From positions 1 through 64,000 of IMG/VR virus record IMGVR_UViG_3300045996_002876: DNA of 64,000 nucleotides; one strand, written 5' to 3'. How positions within the stretch are numbered: position 1 is the first letter of the stretch; every line of letters starts with the position of its first letter. Source of the DNA: a virus. Positions 32,692 through 39,835 of this stretch are shown here, piece after piece. The notes under the pieces were generated by a model that was not told where the DNA came from, did not search any database, and saw only the letters and a list, made by a program, of their open reading frames with translations. A program made the translations under genes and the position numbers.

Positions 32692-33051
32692 TCACAGGTT
32701 CCCGAGGACGGACTTGGACTTCTTCGCCTGGGCCCACGCGCCCAGGCCCGTGCCCCAGACGGCTTCCACGAACTTCTTGAACTCGGCCCACGGGGCGGCC
32801 CTCCCCCGCTCGTACGCCGGGTACATCATGAGGACGGCCTGCTCGCAGACGCTGGCGGTCAGCTCGTAGGCCTCCGCGGGGAGGAACCCGTGGAGCCGGT
32901 CGAGGGTCCGGGACAGCCCGGCCGGGTCGGCGCGGGCGTACTTCTCGAGGGCCAGGTCCAGGGCCCGCTCCTCGCGGGCGGTCAGGCCCCCGTCGAGGAA
33001 CGAGGCCCTTGGGAACAGGACGATCTCCGGGGGCGGGTCGGACACGGGCAC
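32692..33051 (-). CDS. Unknown helical protein
   Basis: A 119-residue protein with three to four amphipathic helices and no catalytic motif. GTG start; a second GTG two codons in is possible. It sits in the leftward chain between two basic proteins. Confidence 0.5.
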   Translation of the reverse strand: MPVSDPPPEIVLFPRASFLDGGLTAREERALDLALEKYARADPAGLSRTLDRLHGFLPAEAYELTASVCEQAVLMMYPAYERGRAAPWAEFKKFVEAVWGTGLGAWAQAKKSKSVLGNL

Positions 33052-33088
33052 AAGTCCCCGGGGGTGAGGGGCGGGCGAAGCCGGGGGC

Positions 33089-33487
33089 TCAGCCCCGGCG
33101 GGCGGCGGTCAGGTCGGCGACGGCGGCCGCGAGGGCGGCCAGGCGGGCCCGGACGGACCCGGCCTTCGGGGCCCGGGCGGTCTTGGGGGCCGCGGCCTTG
33201 CGGGCCTGGTACTGGATCCCGTTGACCTTGAGGGCGCGGGCGACGTTCTGGCGGGTGACCGGGAACCCGAGGGCGTCGGTGTAGTGGGCGGCCAGGGGCG
33301 TCCGGCCCGGGCGGTCGGCCAGGATGGACGCCCGGTCGGCGGCCACCTGCTGGGCCAGGCGGAAGAACTTGGCCGAGTCCAGCATGTTCCGCGGGACCCC
33401 GACGGCGGCCTTCCACGGCTCGTGCCGCTTGGCCGGGGCGGCGGCGGGGGTCGTGTCGCGGCCGTTCGTGAACGGGGTACCGGTCAT
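33089..33487 (-). CDS. Basic DNA-binding-like protein
   Basis: The 132-residue product has a helical core with a helix-turn-helix-like segment (YTDALGFPVTRQNVARAL, about residues 69-86) and a basic Ala/Lys/Arg C-terminus. It may be a nucleoid-type or regulatory protein; no family is recognised. ATG start overlaps no neighbour. Confidence 0.5.
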   Translation of the reverse strand: MTGTPFTNGRDTTPAAAPAKRHEPWKAAVGVPRNMLDSAKFFRLAQQVAADRASILADRPGRTPLAAHYTDALGFPVTRQNVARALKVNGIQYQARKAAAPKTARAPKAGSVRARLAALAAAVADLTAARRG

Positions 33488-33488
33488 C

Positions 33489-33776
33489 TCAGGTCCTTTG
33501 GGGGTGGGCGTCCGTGCCGGGATTACTTTGGTCGCGGATGAGTTTCTCGTACGGGCACTGGCCGCCTTCCAGGGGGGCCTCGCACGTCCGGCAGGCCCCG
33601 GCGGCCTCGAGCTCGGCCCGCTTAAGCATGGCCCGGTAGAGGGCCTCCAGGGCCGCCCCGGCCGCCCGGTCGTACCGGGTGATGAGGGCCAGCCCGTCGG
33701 GGGTGTACGCCGCCTCCCGGCCCGGCCGGAGAAGGGCGTCGATGTCGTTGAGGACCGGACCGGCGGCGTACAGCAC
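33489..33776 (-). CDS. Small protein with possible zinc knuckle
   Basis: A 95-residue protein, GTG start, helical in the first 60 residues, with ACRTCEAPLEGGQCPYEK giving three closely spaced Cys. A fourth ligand is not obvious, so metal binding is uncertain. It ends one base before the next start. Confidence 0.5.
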   Translation of the reverse strand: MLYAAGPVLNDIDALLRPGREAAYTPDGLALITRYDRAAGAALEALYRAMLKRAELEAAGACRTCEAPLEGGQCPYEKLIRDQSNPGTDAHPQRT

Positions 33777-33801
33777 GGGCGTCTCCGTAAGGCCGGGGGC
33801 C

Positions 33802-34419
33802 TTAAATTTCTACCACGATCGGCGCGTTCACGGGTCGATACGCCTCGTCCACCAGGGAGGCGTTCACGAACAGGGTCTTCCCGATCCGGTACGTCCCGTA
33901 CCCGGAGTGGATGTGCCCGGCGACTACCAAGCGGGGCTGGACGGCCTCGATCCGTGTCAGCAGGCTCATAGACCCGGTGTGGACCCGCCCGTAGGGGCTG
34001 AAGTCCCCGTGCCCGTACGGCGGGCCGTGCAGGACCAGGATGTCCGTGTCGGCCGGGATGGCGTCCCACCGCTTCTTCAGGTCCGGCTCGTCGGCGTTGA
34101 AGGCCCAGTCGAAAAACCGGGGCTGCCACGGGGACCCGTAAATCTTCAGCCCGCCCCACTCGACCCCAGAGTCCTGGAGGTAGGCCCAGTTCATCCGGGG
34201 GACCATGTGCGGGGCCCGCTCGAAGATGAAGTCGTGGTTCCCGGCCACCCCGACGATTTTCATCCGTCCCGCGGCCCGGTCGACCCACGGGGCGAACGCG
34301 TCCCGGTACCAGAAGGCGTCGGCGTGGTCCCGACAGTAGTCCCCGGCCAGGACCAGCAGGTCGCAGTCCGGGACCTCCGGGAGGTGCCCGTGCAGGTCGC
34401 TGAGACAACAGACTTTCAC
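33802..34419 (-). CDS. Calcineurin-like metallophosphoesterase
   Basis: The 205-residue protein has all the motif blocks: SDLHGH (Asp8, His10), AGDY (Asp27), GNHD (residues 60-63), a later LHGPPYGHGD and GHIHSGYGT. These bind a two-metal centre and hydrolyse phosphoesters. Phage members act on nucleotides, DNA ends or cyclic nucleotides; the substrate here is open. A role against host cyclic-nucleotide defence is possible but unproven. It follows a tRNA-like element in the leftward unit. Confidence 0.88.
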   Translation of the reverse strand: MKVCCLSDLHGHLPEVPDCDLLVLAGDYCRDHADAFWYRDAFAPWVDRAAGRMKIVGVAGNHDFIFERAPHMVPRMNWAYLQDSGVEWGGLKIYGSPWQPRFFDWAFNADEPDLKKRWDAIPADTDILVLHGPPYGHGDFSPYGRVHTGSMSLLTRIEAVQPRLVVAGHIHSGYGTYRIGKTLFVNASLVDEAYRPVNAPIVVEI

Positions 34420-34442
34420 GGGCGACTCCAGGGGCGGGCAGA

Positions 34443-34584
34443 CCGAGCGGGGAGAGTCGAACTCCCAGGTGACCGGGGGCCCTCGCCTTCCGGTCGGGAC
34501 GGTGTCATAGGAGGGTGATCACTCCTCCCCGGCCGTCCAGGGAGCACTCCATTCGTCCTGCGTTTACCGTTTCGCCACGCTCGG
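34443..34584 (-). tRNA. Oversize tRNA-Leu/Ser-like element (142 nt)
   Basis: Read leftward, CCGAGCG at the 5' end pairs perfectly with CGCTCGG at the 3' end (7 bp). The D-arm is TGGCGAAACGGTAAACGC, very like class II tRNAs such as Leu. The T-arm is GGGAG-TTCGACT-CTCCC. A hairpin GACCGG/CCGGTC fits a long variable arm. The anticodon stem can be GGACG/CGTCC, but then the loop has 52 bases instead of 7. No CCA is encoded. Either an insert interrupts the anticodon loop or this is a tRNA mimic. It begins 2 bases after the stop of the preceding gene. Confidence 0.55.
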
Positions 34585-34586
34585 GG

Positions 34587-34805
34587 TCAGGGCTTACCTA
34601 GGAGGCGTTCGATCAGCTCCTCCCGGTTGGAGAACACCAGGTTCCGGTTGACCGTACGGAGGTCCTTCCGGACCCAGCCTTTGACTTCCACGACCGCCCG
34701 GTCGGCGTCGAAGGAGATCAGCCGCCCCTGAACGAGGTCGATCCCGGACAGGGTTACCCAGTCGAACCGAAGGTCCACGACCCAATAGGTTTCGCCGATC
34801 TTCAC
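34587..34805 (-). CDS. Small unknown protein between tRNA-like elements
   Basis: A 72-residue beta-rich protein with WVVDLRFDW and AVVEVKGWVRKDL segments, similar in style to small SH3-like phage proteins. GTG start with GGGGAGG 4 bases upstream. It lies between two tRNA-like elements on the same strand. Function unknown. Confidence 0.55.
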   Translation of the reverse strand: MKIGETYWVVDLRFDWVTLSGIDLVQGRLISFDADRAVVEVKGWVRKDLRTVNRNLVFSNREELIERLLGKP

Positions 34806-34830
34806 GGGCCTCCCCCTCTGGTTCTTGATC

Positions 34831-34956
34831 AGTCCCGGCGGGATTCGAACCCGCGGCGCTTCCCCTTCGTCGGCCCCGCTACGGCCCCCCGGGAAAGCGT
34901 CTCCGTAGCGGTAAGGTTTGGACCCCGGCTTGTGGCCGTTCTCACCCACGGGGACT
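34831..34956 (-). tRNA. Oversize tRNA-like element (126 nt)
   Basis: The T-arm GCGGG-TTCGAAT-CCCGC is perfect and the 3' strand CGGGACT pairs with 5' AGTCCCC at six of seven positions. A D-arm-like GTGG...CCAC follows the 5' strand. The centre holds a 9-bp hairpin (CCGCTACGG with CCGTAGCGG) with an 18-base loop that has no place in a normal cloverleaf. A standard anticodon arm is not found. Less clear than the other two. Confidence 0.45.
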
Positions 34957-35075
34957 GCTGTCTTCCGCCAGGGCCGTCCGGGGCGGCGAAAGCCGCCCCG
35001 GACTCCCCGGCACTCACCACACCACACGACCCCACGCCGTGTACGCTACCACCCGACCGGGCAGGCCTGCGTCCC

Positions 35076-35942
35076 TCACCCGGGGAAGTACCCGCCCGGC
35101 CCGTAACTCCGGACCGGGGCCGGCCGCGGGGGGACGTACCCGGCCCCCGACCCGGTGAACCCGGGGACGTACGCGGGGAAGGCCTGGGGCGGGTAGTACT
35201 TGATCGGCGGGACTTCCGGCGGGGGCGGGAACCGGGGGTCCCCGACCGGGGTCGTTTTCATCTGGCCCTTGGCCGGCGGCGGGGGCGGGAGGGGGGCCTT
35301 CCTGGCCTCCCCCTCGGGGTCCTTGAGGAACCGGGTGACCTCGTCCAGGCGGACGGCCAGGGTGGTCGTCCGGTCCCCGGTGATCCCGCCGTACAGGACG
35401 GCCGCCAGCTCGCCGGCGGCGTTCACCAGGGGGCCGCCCGAGTCCCCGTGCCAGGACCCGATCCGGGCCAGGACGGCCTTGAACCCGTCCCCCCCGGTCT
35501 CGTTCACGGACTCGACCCGGCCCGACCGGGTGACCAGCGGGCCGGCCTCGGTGAACCCGTACTGGGTGAGGACGGCCCCGGCCGCCGGGGCCGTGGCGGC
35601 CACGGGCAGGCTCGGGAGGTCGGCCGCCACCCGCAGGAGGGCCAGGTCGCTCCGCCCGTCGGCGGCCACCAGGGCGGCCGGGTAGACCTTCCCGCCGGCC
35701 GTCAGGACCTCGTACGTCGCGTCGGCCGCCGGGGCCACGTGCTTGTTGGTCAGGACCAGGCTCACGCCGGCCTTGCTGGACACGACCGCCCCGGTCCCCC
35801 ACCCGCACTCCTTGGAGCGGCGGTGGGTGTGCGGGTCCTCGACGAACCGGGACCGGCAGACCTGGACGCAGGCCCCCTCGGGGCCGGCCAGGAGGCCGGC
35901 GGGGAGGGCCAGGAGGAAGAGGCACACGAGGCGGCGAATCAT
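35076..35942 (-). CDS. Secreted trypsin-like serine protease
   Basis: The 288-residue product from the ATG at 35940-35942 has a signal peptide (about residues 1-19) and a chymotrypsin-fold domain with the triad His68 (LTNKHVA), Asp99 (SDLALL) and Ser168 (GDSGGP). The C-terminal 90 residues are a Pro-rich tail. The layout is like short DegP/HtrA-type proteases but without a PDZ domain. An exported protease in a phage accessory block might act on envelope or secreted host proteins. The longer upstream frame was rejected because it lacks a signal peptide at its start. Confidence 0.85.
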   Translation of the reverse strand: MIRRLVCLFLLALPAGLLAGPEGACVQVCRSRFVEDPHTHRRSKECGWGTGAVVSSKAGVSLVLTNKHVAPAADATYEVLTAGGKVYPAALVAADGRSDLALLRVAADLPSLPVAATAPAAGAVLTQYGFTEAGPLVTRSGRVESVNETGGDGFKAVLARIGSWHGDSGGPLVNAAGELAAVLYGGITGDRTTTLAVRLDEVTRFLKDPEGEARKAPLPPPPPAKGQMKTTPVGDPRFPPPPEVPPIKYYPPQAFPAYVPGFTGSGAGYVPPRPAPVRSYGPGGYFPG

Positions 35943-35976
35943 TCGCGTTCCAGAAAGGGCGTGGGCGGGGGCGGGA

Positions 35977-36255
35977 CTAGGACTTCGGGCGGCGGAGCCA
36001 CTCCTCGTACCGGGCACAGGACGCGTCGAGGCGGGCCCGGGCGGCCTCCGCCTCGGCCTTCTTCCGCTCGTCGGCGTACGTCCGGTCCCCGTACGGGATC
36101 GGCTCGTCGCACAGGTTCCCGTCGTACACCAGGTCCTCCTTGGACCCGGTCAGGACGGCGCGGGCGGCGTTGAGGTACGGCTCGAGGACGACGAACAGGA
36201 CCGGGACGAGGACGAAGGCCAGGCAGGCCAGGCCGGACAGGACGTCGGGGTTCAT
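35977..36255 (-). CDS. Small single-pass membrane protein
   Basis: The 92-residue product has one hydrophobic segment (about residues 7-29) and a charged helical C-terminal part (KKAEAEAARARLDASCARYE). Its ATG overlaps the stop of the larger membrane gene upstream, so the two are coupled and may form a complex. Confidence 0.6.
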   Translation of the reverse strand: MNPDVLSGLACLAFVLVPVLFVVLEPYLNAARAVLTGSKEDLVYDGNLCDEPIPYGDRTYADERKKAEAEAARARLDASCARYEEWLRRPKS

Positions 36256-37307
36256 CGGAGAGTCGCCTCCTCGGCGGCGGCCTCGGCGGCGGCCTCCTCC
36301 TCGGACACGAGGGTGATGGCCGGGCAGTTCTCCTCGTAGAACATGGTCGCGAACTCGACCGCCCCGGCCCACCCGCGGGCCACGAACCGGCCGAAGGCGG
36401 GGACGACGTACAGGGGGTAGCCGACGACCTTGACGTGGTCCCAGACCCGCCCCAGGACGTCCCAGGTGGTCCGCCGGGACCGCACGAAGTAGGCCGCCCC
36501 GCCGGCGAGGATGCCCCAGAAGAGCATGCGGGCCAGGAACCAGAAGGCCGCCCCGGTCCCCTCGGCCGAGAACAGCCAGGCGATCCCCTGGCAGATCCAG
36601 TAGAGGGCCCAGGCGAGGAACAGGACGGCCTCGTACAGGAGGTAGGCGGCCGCCACGGCCAGGACGGCGTACAGGGCGTACAGCCCCCACTTGACGAACG
36701 CCCGCGAGAAGTTCGACCAGAACACCAGGCGGGCCCGGAGGGCCGCCCGGCGGGCCTCGGCCCGTGCCTTGGCGGCCTCGTACCGGTCGACCAGGAGGGC
36801 GTGCAGGGCCCGGGCCTCCTCCGGGACCAGGAGGGCGTACGGGAACTCGTGCTTCAGGAAGGTCCAGACGGTGTCGAACTCCTTGTACGACCCGGACGAC
36901 CAGTTCCGGAGGAGTTCGGTCAGGCGGGCCGCGAAGTGGGCCCGCTCCTGGCGGAGGGTCGGGGCGACCTCAGCCGCCGGCTCCCGCTCCGGCCGGCGGG
37001 CCAGGAGCCCGCGGAGGAAGCTCCCGACGGCGGTCAGCCCGTCCCCGACACGGGAAGCCCCCCAGGCGGCCCGGACCCCCCGGAACACGGCCCGCCCGAC
37101 CTTGACGGCCAGCAGGAGCGGGAGGAGGAGGGCGATCAGGTTGGTCAGGTGGAACAGCGGGCAGTAGTGGGTGTACAGGTACTTGGGCAGGCCGGTGTCC
37201 TGGGGCCGGGCCGGGTCGGCGTCGGCCACCCCGAAGGCCCAGTGGAGGAGGCGGTACCGCCAGTGCCCGAAGGACAGGGTCCGGTCGGCCTTGATCGAGT
37301 CGAGCAC
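36252..37307 (-). CDS. Multi-pass membrane protein of unknown function
   Basis: The 351-residue product, GTG start, has hydrophobic segments near residues 55-70, 205-240 and 250-275 and a charged helical region between the first and second. The C-terminus is Glu/Ala-rich. No transporter or channel motif is recognised. It is coupled to the small membrane protein and lies downstream of a tRNA-like element. Confidence 0.6.
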   Translation of the reverse strand: MLDSIKADRTLSFGHWRYRLLHWAFGVADADPARPQDTGLPKYLYTHYCPLFHLTNLIALLLPLLLAVKVGRAVFRGVRAAWGASRVGDGLTAVGSFLRGLLARRPEREPAAEVAPTLRQERAHFAARLTELLRNWSSGSYKEFDTVWTFLKHEFPYALLVPEEARALHALLVDRYEAAKARAEARRAALRARLVFWSNFSRAFVKWGLYALYAVLAVAAAYLLYEAVLFLAWALYWICQGIAWLFSAEGTGAAFWFLARMLFWGILAGGAAYFVRSRRTTWDVLGRVWDHVKVVGYPLYVVPAFGRFVARGWAGAVEFATMFYEENCPAITLVSEEEAAAEAAAEEATLR

Positions 37308-37336
37308 GCGGGACTCCTGGGAACTCGTCTGGAAGA

Positions 37337-37458
37337 AGGCGGGGTGGGGGTCGAACCCACACGGCCCGGGGACGCCCCCGGGAGCTCTCCCCGACGCCGG
37401 CGGGATGGGTACCCTCGCCGCCGGAGCCGGGCCCTCTCGGGCCTTGAGCTACCCGCCC
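37337..37458 (-). tRNA. Oversize tRNA-like element (122 nt)
   Basis: Read leftward, GGGCGGG-TA-GCTCAAGG at the 5' end is highly tRNA-like. GGGCGGG pairs with CCCGCCT (one G-U). The D-stem GCTC/GGGC and T-arm GTGGG-TTCGACC-CCCAC are present, as is a long variable hairpin (CCCGGGG/CCCCGGG). The anticodon stem can be GGCTC/GAGCT, but the loop has about 36 bases with its own CCGGCGG/CCGCCGG hairpin. No CCA is encoded. Confidence 0.55.
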
Positions 37459-37721
37459 GTAAAGCCGGGAGTCGCACGGAGGCCTCCCGGGGGCCCTGCC
37501 AATCCGTCCGCCGGCTTCCGCTCCGACCGAACTACTCCCCGGCGGGGGACCCGTACTCGCTCGACGTTACACCGTCCCCCGAGCGTTCGTGGGGGACTGG
37601 AACACCCGTTACGGCCCGCTGGGATGACGCTCTCGGTCGCCGGGTGACCACCCTTACGGGCGGGCCCTTTGGGAGGAGCTTGACCAGTCCTACCGGATGA
37701 GGGCTATCGGTGTTCTGGGGC
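37459..37721. other. Gene-free stretch beside the GroES gene
   Basis: With the tRNA-like element and the hairpin that follows, this makes a 457-base interval without a protein gene. I see no open frame with a start context, no further T-arm and no promoter of the type found elsewhere. Confidence 0.45.
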
Positions 37722-37754
37722 GGCCGGGGGAGGTCCTTCCGACCTCCCCCGGCC
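37722..37754. terminator. Hairpin downstream of the GroES-like gene
   Basis: A 14-bp stem (37722-37735 with 37741-37754). A T-run lies on the right side (TTTTTC after 37759), so it would work better as a terminator for rightward transcripts, although the adjacent gene is leftward. Confidence 0.55.
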
Positions 37755-37764
37755 CGGCTGTTTT

Positions 37765-38055
37765 TCAGTCCTCGAGGACGCCGAGGACGTCGGCCTCGCG
37801 GAGGATCCGGACCTTCCTCCCGCCGACCTCCTCCTCGTGCCCGGCGTACATGCCGAACACGACCGTCTGGCCGACGGCCACGTCGAGGATGAGGCGGCGG
37901 TTCTGGCCGGGGTCGTAGGCCCCCGGGCCGACGGCCGTCACCACCCCCCGGCCGATCTTCATCCGGGCCGAGTCGGGCAGGAGGATCCCGCCGGGGGTCT
38001 GGGTCTCGGTCACGGGCTCGACCACCAGGTGGTCGGCGAGGGGGCGGATCTTCAT
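37765..38055 (-). CDS. GroES-like co-chaperonin
   Basis: The 96-residue protein matches the GroES fold over its whole length: MKIRPLADHLVVEP at the start, ETQTPGGILLPDSARM as mobile loop with its following strand, GVVTAVGPGAY, VAVGQTVVFGMYAG and a final VRILREADVLGVLED. Phages encode such lids (T4 gp31 and others) to let host GroEL fold large capsid proteins. No GroEL gene is in the window, so it would work with host GroEL. AAGAG precedes the ATG. Confidence 0.92.
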   Translation of the reverse strand: MKIRPLADHLVVEPVTETQTPGGILLPDSARMKIGRGVVTAVGPGAYDPGQNRRLILDVAVGQTVVFGMYAGHEEEVGGRKVRILREADVLGVLED

Positions 38056-38093
38056 GTCTCTTGGTTCTCCTGATTGTTCCTTGCCGACCGTCT

Positions 38094-38330
38094 TCACTTT
38101 GCCGAGAGGGCCCGCCGGCCGTCCAGGTAGTCCTGCCCGTACCAGAGGACGAGCTTGACTTGCCGCTCGGTCATGGGGGCCCTGAGGGCGTACGCCGCCT
38201 GCTTATTCTGGGCGTCGATTTTCGCCCCTTCGGCCTCGTTGTCGGTCGCCTTCTGGCAGAATTCGTCCTCCGAGGCGGCCGACCGACATGCGATACAGAA
38301 CCCGCGGCGGTCGTGCATGTGGGTCGCCAT
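38094..38330 (-). CDS. Small unknown protein
   Basis: A 78-residue protein with MHDRRGFCIACRSAASEDEF near the start; the C-x-x-C plus a later Cys could bind metal but a fourth ligand is not certain. The C-terminal part is helical. It lies just upstream of GroES in the same unit. Confidence 0.55.
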   Translation of the reverse strand: MATHMHDRRGFCIACRSAASEDEFCQKATDNEAEGAKIDAQNKQAAYALRAPMTERQVKLVLWYGQDYLDGRRALSAK

Positions 38331-38473
38331 ACTGGGCTCCTTGTCCGGGGGAGGGGTGGCCGGGGCATCGGCCCCGGTCCCGGGCCGATTGTGGTGGTCC
38401 GTACGCGGCGGGAGTCAGGTCCGCCCCCACCCCGGCCCCGGTAGAGCGTTGGCTACCGGCCCCTCGCCGCCGA

Positions 38474-38725
38474 CTACGGGAGGACCTTGTGGACGACCAC
38501 CTCGGCGTCCAGGCGGACGACGTGGAGGCCCGCCTCGGGGGCCCACCAGTTACCCGTGCCCAACTCGGCCGCGAACAGACGGCCGTCGGCGAATCCTCGC
38601 GGGTCGAGCACGGCCAGGTACGTCCGCGACGACCCCAGCGTGTGGGCGCTCCAGAAAACGTCCCCGGCCTTCAGGTCGGCGAACCTGGTCACGGGGGCCT
38701 TGTCGGTCCGGTCGGTGATCTTCAT
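38474..38725 (-). CDS. Small unknown protein, first gene after a promoter
   Basis: An 83-residue beta-rich protein (LKAGDVFWSAHTLGSSRTYL, ending in EVVVHKVLP). It is the first gene downstream of the leftward promoter at 38810-38837, with a leader of about 78 bases. Function unknown. Confidence 0.55.
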   Translation of the reverse strand: MKITDRTDKAPVTRFADLKAGDVFWSAHTLGSSRTYLAVLDPRGFADGRLFAAELGTGNWWAPEAGLHVVRLDAEVVVHKVLP

Positions 38726-38809
38726 GGGGTCCTCGGTATCAGCCGGCCCGGGGCGAGTCCCTTCGCCCCGGGCGGCCGGGAGGGGCGGGGACGGTCGTCC
38801 CCTACGGGT

Positions 38810-38837
38810 AAGTTAGGGGGTCGTTCCTGAGAGTCAA
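38810..38837 (-). promoter_or_regulatory. Leftward sigma70-type promoter
   Basis: Leftward TTGACT (38832-38837) and TAACTT (38810-38815) with a 16-base spacer. Around the -35 box there is TCAAGAACTTCTCAAGG, which shares the TCAAG word of the dyad family but is not a clean palindrome. It should drive the GroES/tRNA-like/protease unit. Confidence 0.65.
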
Positions 38838-39057
38838 GAACTTCTCAAGGAAAATCCAGATTCCCCCTCCGGGCCCCCACTTTGTCCCGGCGGGTGGGGG
38901 CATTGCGAGCCCGGGCTTGAGGCGCGCACCCTGGGGCGGGGCGTCTTTGAAGACACGCGGCGAGAAGGAGATGAGGTTCGGGGGTAAGCCCGGGAGGCCA
39001 CCCGATTCACCCGCGATCCGGCCCCTTCGGGGTGGTGGCGGAGCCGGCCGCTAACAC

Positions 39058-39088
39058 GTCTCCGTCGCTCCTACAGAGCGACGGAGAC
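39058..39088. repeat. 13-bp stem-loop
   Basis: Exact arms 39058-39070 and 39076-39088. First of two hairpins downstream of the small leftward gene that stops at 39170. Together with the promoter at 38810-38837 they fill the 444-base spacer 38726-39169, which holds no gene. Confidence 0.65.
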
Positions 39089-39113
39089 GGCCGGGAGTAT
39101 CAGGACTCCCCGG

Positions 39114-39148
39114 GGCCGCCTGGCTCGCTGTAGGCGAGCCAGGCGGCC
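39114..39148. repeat. 15-bp stem-loop
   Basis: Exact arms 39114-39128 and 39134-39148 with a 5-base loop, 22 bases beyond the stop of the leftward gene. A transcription end is likely although no T-run follows on the leftward strand. Confidence 0.7.
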
Positions 39149-39169
39149 CGCTGGGGGACGCGGAGGGGA

Positions 39170-39436
39170 CTAGTTCCCCCCGCCGGTCCGCCGGGCCTTC
39201 GCGGCCTCCTGGACGCTCCGGGCGGCGGCGATCAGGTTGGCCAGCTCGGCCTCGTTCAGGAGGACCTGGCAGAGCTCGTCGGGGCCCAGGGCGGCCGGGT
39301 CGAGCCCGACCGGCTGGAGGACGATACAGAAGGTGTCCCGGCCGTCCCGGTCCCGGCCGTACCCGCACGCGTGGAAGGCCACGGGGAGGGTCTCGATCCG
39401 GGTCAGGTCGGCGGGGTTTCCGTTGGTCACAGGCAT
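39170..39436 (-). CDS. Small unknown protein
   Basis: The 88-residue product from the ATG at 39434-39436 has a beta-type N-terminal half (LPVAFHACGYGRDRDGRDTF) and a helical C-terminal half (LNEAELANLIAAARSVQEAA). It is the only gene driven by the promoter at 39628-39656. Hairpins follow. Confidence 0.55.
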   Translation of the reverse strand: MPVTNGNPADLTRIETLPVAFHACGYGRDRDGRDTFCIVLQPVGLDPAALGPDELCQVLLNEAELANLIAAARSVQEAAKARRTGGGN

Positions 39437-39548
39437 GGGGGTCTCCGGACGGGCGACCGGTATCCCCAAATGGTAAGCGGGGCCCTCTGGGGGCTCCAGT
39501 GGAAAGTCAAAAAACAGGCACACTTTTAAGAGGGTTTACCGAACGAAG

Positions 39549-39578
39549 GTACTCCCAGGCCCGAAAGGGCCGGAGTAC
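39549..39578. repeat. Stem-loop with GAAA tetraloop in the leader
   Basis: GTACTCC-CA-GGCCC pairs with GGGCC-GGAGTAC around a GAAA tetraloop, a stable fold. It lies in the transcribed leader between the promoter at 39628-39656 and the gene that starts at 39436, so it may control expression or protect the RNA. Confidence 0.65.
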
Positions 39579-39627
39579 GTACTCTCCCCTTCACACTTTA
39601 AGTGCGTGGCGGAGACCGGATTGACCC

Positions 39628-39656
39628 ACTATACGGGGGTGGGTAGGGAGAGTCAA
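39628..39656 (-). promoter_or_regulatory. Leftward sigma70-type promoter
   Basis: Leftward TTGACT (39651-39656) and TATAGT (39628-39633) with a 17-base spacer, a good consensus match. It would drive the short gene at 39170-39436 with a long leader of about 185 bases. Confidence 0.75.
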
Positions 39657-39831
39657 CAGTTGGACGGAGGGGAGAATGACAGGAGAAAAATTTGTCGGAC
39701 CCGTTCAACAATAGACATATAGACAGACAACCATCCGACTGATTTCGACTGGACGTGGTAGGAAATGTCAAACTGGGCAAGACCTAATATCGCAGATCCG
39801 TGTCGAGGTTGTTGATTCTCAAACATGAGAA
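39657..39831. other. Locally AT-rich gene-free stretch
   Basis: This part has markedly more A and T than the rest of the genome, with ACATATAGACAGAC-like sequence near 39714-39727. It lies beside a homing nuclease gene and may have arrived with it. An origin or integration site cannot be shown. Confidence 0.4.
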
Positions 39832-39835
39832 TCAA
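39812..39835. terminator. Hairpin at the end of the homing endonuclease gene
   Basis: TTGATTCTC and GAGAATCAA pair around AAACAT and overlap the stop codon of the leftward nuclease gene. The AT-rich stem and position suggest a transcription end for that gene. Confidence 0.55.
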
